From Ilyobacter polytropus DSM 2926 (lineage in GTDB: Bacteria; Fusobacteriota; Fusobacteriia; Fusobacteriales; Fusobacteriaceae), in contig NC_014633.1 in NCBI RefSeq assembly GCF_000165505.1, positions 62,001 through 126,000 of the forward strand: a stretch of 64,000 nucleotides of DNA, read 5' to 3'. Every line of letters begins with the position of its first letter. The stretch's first letter is position 1. Position numbers and translations under genes: made by a program. Below the pieces are notes generated by a model. It was not told the origin of the DNA. It ran no database searches and saw only the letters and a list, made by a program, of their open reading frames with translations. Shown here one piece after another: positions 63,737-64,000 of the stretch.

Positions 63737-64000
63737 TTATAACCCCCTTATGCATTCGTTAAATCTTTGTATTTCGCCTTTAAACATAAACATATCAGTC
63801 CCTGTTGTTCCGTTCCTATTTTTCACTGTTAAGACTTCTACAACGCCCTTAAACTCACTATTTTCGTTGTAATAATCGTCTCTGTAAAGCATTTGAATGA
63901 CTGAGGCATCTTGCTCTATCTGTCCCGACTCCCTCAAATCACTCATCATAGGTCTTCTGTCTGCTCTCTGCTCTACCGCTCTGGATAACTGAGAAAGAGC
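63737..64000 (-). CDS. Replicative DNA helicase DnaB-like, 3' part
   Basis: The 88 visible residues, in frame to the right edge, contain [15 protein letters not shown] and [16 protein letters not shown] motifs and KNRNGTTG, the late RecA-fold landmarks of DnaB family helicases (the H4-like SDLRESG...D motif and the arginine-finger region). The N-terminal part and Walker A lie outside the window. It is the early replication module of the prophage. Confidence 0.88.
   Translation of the reverse strand, partial: ALSQLSRAVEQRADRRPMMSDLRESGQIEQDASVIQMLYRDDYYNENSEFKGVVEVLTVKNRNGTTGTDMFMFKGEIQRFNECIRGL

Larger units (their letters stand above)
37664..64000 (-). mobile_element. Prophage, left end at tRNA-Thr, right end outside window
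   Basis: From lysis genes at 38.4 kb to replication genes at 64 kb, nearly all genes lie on the minus strand in standard phage order: replication, regulator, terminase, portal, capsid, tail, fibre, lysis. PBSX-type terminase, DUF935 portal with MuF, lambda-like capsid, tape measure and a -1 frameshifted tail chaperone imply a siphovirus-like temperate phage. The integrase, repressor and attR must lie to the right. Structural and lysis genes look intact apart from one frameshift at 41.67 kb, so the prophage may still be active. Confidence 0.93.

Overview
The window looks like a chromosome segment of a member of the Fusobacteriota, probably near Ilyobacter or Propionigenium. The grounds are a low-GC genome, 16S and 23S rRNA of fusobacterial character, sodium-pump genes, and a fumarase plus malic enzyme set suited to dicarboxylate fermentation. 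The genus is inference; the sequence contains no label.

Positions 1-37,663 are host core. In order: the 5' part of a nitroreductase gene, mntP, pfkA, and a minus-strand operon for an Nqr-type sodium pump (nqrBCDEF plus one unknown gene, no nqrA). A 16S-23S-5S-tRNA-Asn operon follows. Next come a SEDS-family gene (ftsW/rodA), a MetQ-like gene, and asnB and asnS, each behind a near-identical T-box-like leader. After an esterase and tRNA-Lys/tRNA-Leu there is an MscS channel, azlCD, a large CPA2 antiporter, an alpha/beta hydrolase and a small monooxygenase. An FMN-riboswitch-controlled ribH-ribD-ribE-ribBA operon leads to two minus-strand genes of unknown role, then fumarase alpha/beta and malic enzyme, and finally tRNA-Thr(GGU).

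From the tRNA-Thr 3' end to the right edge lies a prophage whose right end and integrase are outside the window. Nearly all its genes are on the minus strand, so transcription runs from the right (DnaB helicase, HTH protein, MazG-like, DUF3310, RusA, sigma-like late regulator) to the left. Then come terminase, a giant portal-MuF-metallopeptidase fusion, an accessory island, capsid, tail, fibre, modification and lysis genes. The head is lambda/Mu-like and the tail appears to be long and non-contractile. There is a tape measure protein and a G/GT-type frameshift at a GGGAAAG slippery site, and no sheath gene was recognised.

The most unusual part is 39,502-43,152. A fibre protein with a discoidin-like domain and a 98-residue Ser/Thr/Trp-rich repeat tail is followed at spacings of a few bases by a GT-B-like gene (frameshifted), a radical SAM enzyme with SPASM-like cysteines, a methyltransferase and a small acetyltransferase-like protein. 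I infer a phage-borne system that modifies its own receptor-binding fibre after translation. A second candidate system is the zincin domain fused to the portal/MuF protein, with a 53-residue acidic gene starting directly at its stop codon, possibly an immunity or chaperone partner. Between head modules sits a small accessory island (Spy/CpxP-like, NTF2-like and an unknown gene).
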